A stretch of DNA of 24,166 nucleotides from Candidatus Hodarchaeota archaeon (lineage in GTDB: Archaea; Asgardarchaeota; Heimdallarchaeia; Hodarchaeales; YT1-039), in the NCBI GenBank assembly GCA_016840025.1, contig JAEOTF010000068.1, positions 1 to 24,166 on the forward strand. The letters are read 5' to 3'. The translations under genes were made by a program, and so were the position numbers. The notes under the pieces are model-generated. The model saw only the letters and a list, made by a program, of their open reading frames with translations, was not told where the DNA came from and made no database searches. Each line of letters opens with the position of its first letter. The first letter of the stretch is position 1. Positions 22,395-24,166 of the stretch are shown here, one piece after another.

Positions 22395-22876
22395 CCTAAT
22401 CCTTTCTTGAGAATTTTTTAATTTCTCCACCTTTCTTACCTTTATTCAATTCCCAGGAAGAAAATTTTGGGTAATACAAGTAAGATCACATCATAATAAA
22501 GAGAGAGCCCCTTCATTCTTATAACCTATCATAATTTCTTCCTTAAATGTAATAGTGTTAAGCATGTTAAGTTAATTCTTATTGTCATATATCAGTTTCT
22601 GGTATTGGAACACCCACTTCTAACAACTTTTTTATGATATTGGCTTGTTTATGATGTATACACATGCAGCAACTCTTCTAAAAGAAAATGGTAAGACTAC
22701 TTCACTCAATAATTAGCATACTGATTCACTAAATCCAGCCGTGATTTTCGCATAATTATCCCTACAGAGAACAAACCAACCCCTAATAATGCAATAAGCA
22801 AGTTAATGACCATACATACACGTGTAAGTTTAGAATTAATAGAGAAGATAACAATCAATAAGGTCTATTAGAACCT
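22395..22876. other. Long gap between the small exported gene and panB
   Basis: 482 bases with no clear gene apart from a weak small reading frame at 22706-22813 on the minus strand. No repeat, RNA gene or strong promoter was recognised; T-rich stretches are scattered through it. Confidence 0.4.
22706..22813 (-). CDS. Possible 35-residue single-pass membrane peptide
   Basis: MVINLLIALLGVGLFSVGII followed by a basic stretch (MRKSRLDLVNQYANY) looks like a membrane helix with a positive cytosolic end. The same frame continues upstream to a TTG at 22858, which would give 50 residues. No ribosome binding site is visible for either start, so this remains doubtful. Confidence 0.3.
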   Translation of the reverse strand: MVINLLIALLGVGLFSVGIIMRKSRLDLVNQYANY

Positions 22877-23746
22877 TTATGCTGGCTCTCTTCTTAGTTG
22901 TTGTATGAAATCAAGCAATTTCTGGTGTTCCACACTTTCTATGGAGTAGCTATGATCAGGGTCGGGATAAGTACGGGTTTCTACTTCATTCTTAAAGCGT
23001 GAGAGTGCTTCAAGGATGATGGAATGAAGGTCTACATATTGTTTGACGAATTTAGGTTTAAAGCCAGCGGTGTAACCTAAAAGGTCATGAATGACGAGTA
23101 CTTGACCATTACAGTGAGGCCCTGCGCCAATTCCAATTGTTGGAACATTTATTTCCTCTGTGATAATCTTTGTGACTTCCCATGGAATACACTCGAGTAT
23201 AATCGAAAAAACTCCAGCTTTTTCCAATAAATGTGCATCAGCAATCAATTGTCTTGCAGTTTCCTCAGTTTTACCTTGGACTTTATAACCACCAAACTGA
23301 TGAATTCTTTGGGGGGTTAAACCGATGTGCCCTTGAACAGGAATCCCTGCATCAATGATCGCTTCAATGACAGGAACACGGTTACTACCACCTTCAAGTT
23401 TCACCGCTTCAGCACCAGCTTCTTTCACAAAACGTCCAGCATTACGGACTGCCTCTTCTATTGAAACTTCATAAGACATGAAGGGCATGTCCCCAATAAG
23501 CAAGGGATGTTTGAGACCTCGTTGTACTGCTTTACAGTGATGAATCATTTCATCCATAGTAACTGGTAGAGTATTATCATAACCCAGTACAACGTTTGAG
23601 AGAGAATCGCCTACCAAAACAATGTCAAAATCCGCTTCTTCAACTAATAACGCGGTGGGAAAATCATAAGCGGTGATCATGGACAAGGGTTGACCTGTAG
23701 ACTTAGCTAAAAGAATATCCTGAACAGTTTTCTTACGATTAACCAT
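22877..23746 (-). CDS. panB: 3-methyl-2-oxobutanoate hydroxymethyltransferase (ketopantoate synthesis)
   Basis: 289 residues from the ATG at 23746, chosen because minus-strand CGAGGT lies about 8 bases before it and because the family begins near here; the frame stays open to 23803. All PanB motifs are present: MITAYDFPTA, VGDSLSNVVLGYDNTLPVTM with the Mg-binding Asp, LIGDMPFMSY with the second Asp, AVKLEGG, GHIGLTPQ, ILECIPWEVT with the catalytic Glu, and IGIGAGPHCNGQVLVIHDLL. It transfers a hydroxymethyl group from methylene-tetrahydrofolate or an archaeal analogue to 2-oxoisovalerate in coenzyme A biosynthesis. The C-terminal extension of about 25 residues is slightly longer than in E. coli. 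It stands alone, with no other pan gene beside it here. Confidence 0.96.
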   Translation of the reverse strand: MVNRKKTVQDILLAKSTGQPLSMITAYDFPTALLVEEADFDIVLVGDSLSNVVLGYDNTLPVTMDEMIHHCKAVQRGLKHPLLIGDMPFMSYEVSIEEAVRNAGRFVKEAGAEAVKLEGGSNRVPVIEAIIDAGIPVQGHIGLTPQRIHQFGGYKVQGKTEETARQLIADAHLLEKAGVFSIILECIPWEVTKIITEEINVPTIGIGAGPHCNGQVLVIHDLLGYTAGFKPKFVKQYVDLHSIILEALSRFKNEVETRTYPDPDHSYSIESVEHQKLLDFIQQLRREPA

Positions 23747-23790
23747 GCCTATAGACCTCGGAGCACTATAAGAGAAGATGATTTTGAAAA

Positions 23791-23818
23791 GTATAAATAT
23801 CACGGATATAGGCTATAT
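23791..23818 (-). promoter_or_regulatory. panB promoter with an adjacent palindrome
   Basis: Minus-strand ATATTTATAC (23800-23791) is a TATA-like box about 45-54 bases before the panB ATG. Immediately upstream, ATATAG-G-CTATAT (23806-23818) is a perfect palindrome over the BRE position and could be an operator. Confidence 0.4.
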
Positions 23819-24088
23819 ATTTACGATAGAATTGGTAGATGTTCGAAAAGTATGTTAGATAGGTATTTCCAAAATTCCCAATCTAAAAGATTTACCTTCA
23901 GTTAAACGAATGATTAAGCTATGTTCACTGATAACAAGAGAATAATATGTTGAATTAGCAATACCTGATTTAGTTGGGACGAAATTCAAAATTTAATCAT
24001 TTAACTTATATAAATTAAATAAACAAACGGATTTTTTCAGTTATATTTTTATAATTTGTATAAGAAAGTATATCTCAGGTGAGATTCG

Positions 24089-24166
24089 TTGTCTGTATTA
24101 ATTAAGGACATTGACAAAGAACTTTATGCAAAATTTAAATCTGCGGCAGCTTTAAGAGGTTTAAGA
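24089..24166 (+). CDS. Ribbon-helix-helix antitoxin-like protein, N-terminal fragment
   Basis: 26 codons up to the window edge, starting at TTG 24089; AGGTGAG at 24077-24083 lies 5 bases before it. The residues VLIKDIDKELYAKFKSAAAL then RGLR match the start of RHH/FitA-like antitoxins (strand, then helix with LKxxAAxRG). Members bind DNA as dimers and often repress their own operon with a PIN-domain toxin. The rest of the gene and any toxin lie outside the window. Confidence 0.7.
   Translation, partial: MSVLIKDIDKELYAKFKSAAALRGLR

Noticed and set aside
1..24166. tRNA genes, CRISPR repeats, insertion sequences or attachment sites
   Set aside because: No tRNA-like T-loop outside coding regions, no regularly spaced repeats, and no transposase or integrase frame were found. 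A covariance-model scan was not possible.

Overview
The window looks like a stretch of an AT-rich archaeal chromosome, most likely an Asgard archaeon (Heimdallarchaeia-like is my guess, not proven). The reasons are TATA/BRE-like boxes, strong Shine-Dalgarno (SD) sites that often drive TTG or GTG starts, a multi-TM protein with a longin/roadblock-like tail, a PRC-barrel protein, a VAT/Cdc48-N-like barrel, a Hef-type helicase relative, a secreted caspase-like protein and PanB. No rRNA, tRNA, CRISPR array or insertion sequence was seen.

Layout. 1-3737 (+): end of a MalY/PatB-like PLP enzyme, a TrzA/MtaD-type amidohydrolase, a PRC-barrel/TerB-like protein and a zinc-finger/double-psi-barrel protein. 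3854-4090: a small Cys protein. 4158-6836 (-): a GyrI-like/DUF6144-like fusion with a palindrome upstream, a TumE-like toxin-antitoxin pair, and an ICMT/PEMT-type methyltransferase. 7093-8474 (+): Bcp peroxiredoxin and exonuclease III. 8756-10903 (+): a 715-residue secreted caspase-like protein. 11028-11304: a pseudogene mosaic made of pieces of three neighbouring genes. 11470-13901 (+): an ABC export operon (ATPase, permease, membrane-anchored CARDB-like accessory). 14032-17065 (+): a 4-TM protein, a multi-TM protein overlapping a winged-helix regulator, and the multi-TM/longin-like protein. 17095-19503 (-): SlyD-like FKBP, a second TumE-like pair, and an Ldh2-type malate/lactate dehydrogenase. 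19861-21477 (+): a degenerate Hef-like helicase with every visible ATPase motif erased, followed by a small CxxC protein. 21487-23746 (-): two exported or membrane small proteins, a long gap, and panB. 24089 onward: start of a ribbon-helix-helix antitoxin-like gene.

How the genes fit together. Housekeeping and metabolic genes (panB, xthA, bcp, FKBP, amidohydrolase, Ldh2) are mixed with accessory material: two toxin-antitoxin modules and perhaps a third, a secreted protease, an ABC exporter, and a duplication scar. The most original items are the pseudo-helicase with its small zinc-protein neighbour (19861-21477), the multi-TM/longin-like fusion (15938-17065), the zinc-finger/VAT-N-like protein with no ATPase (3213-3737), and the mosaic scar at 11.0-11.3 kb, which suggests tandem duplication with reciprocal gene loss. 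Family assignments come from motif recognition by eye; no database search was run.
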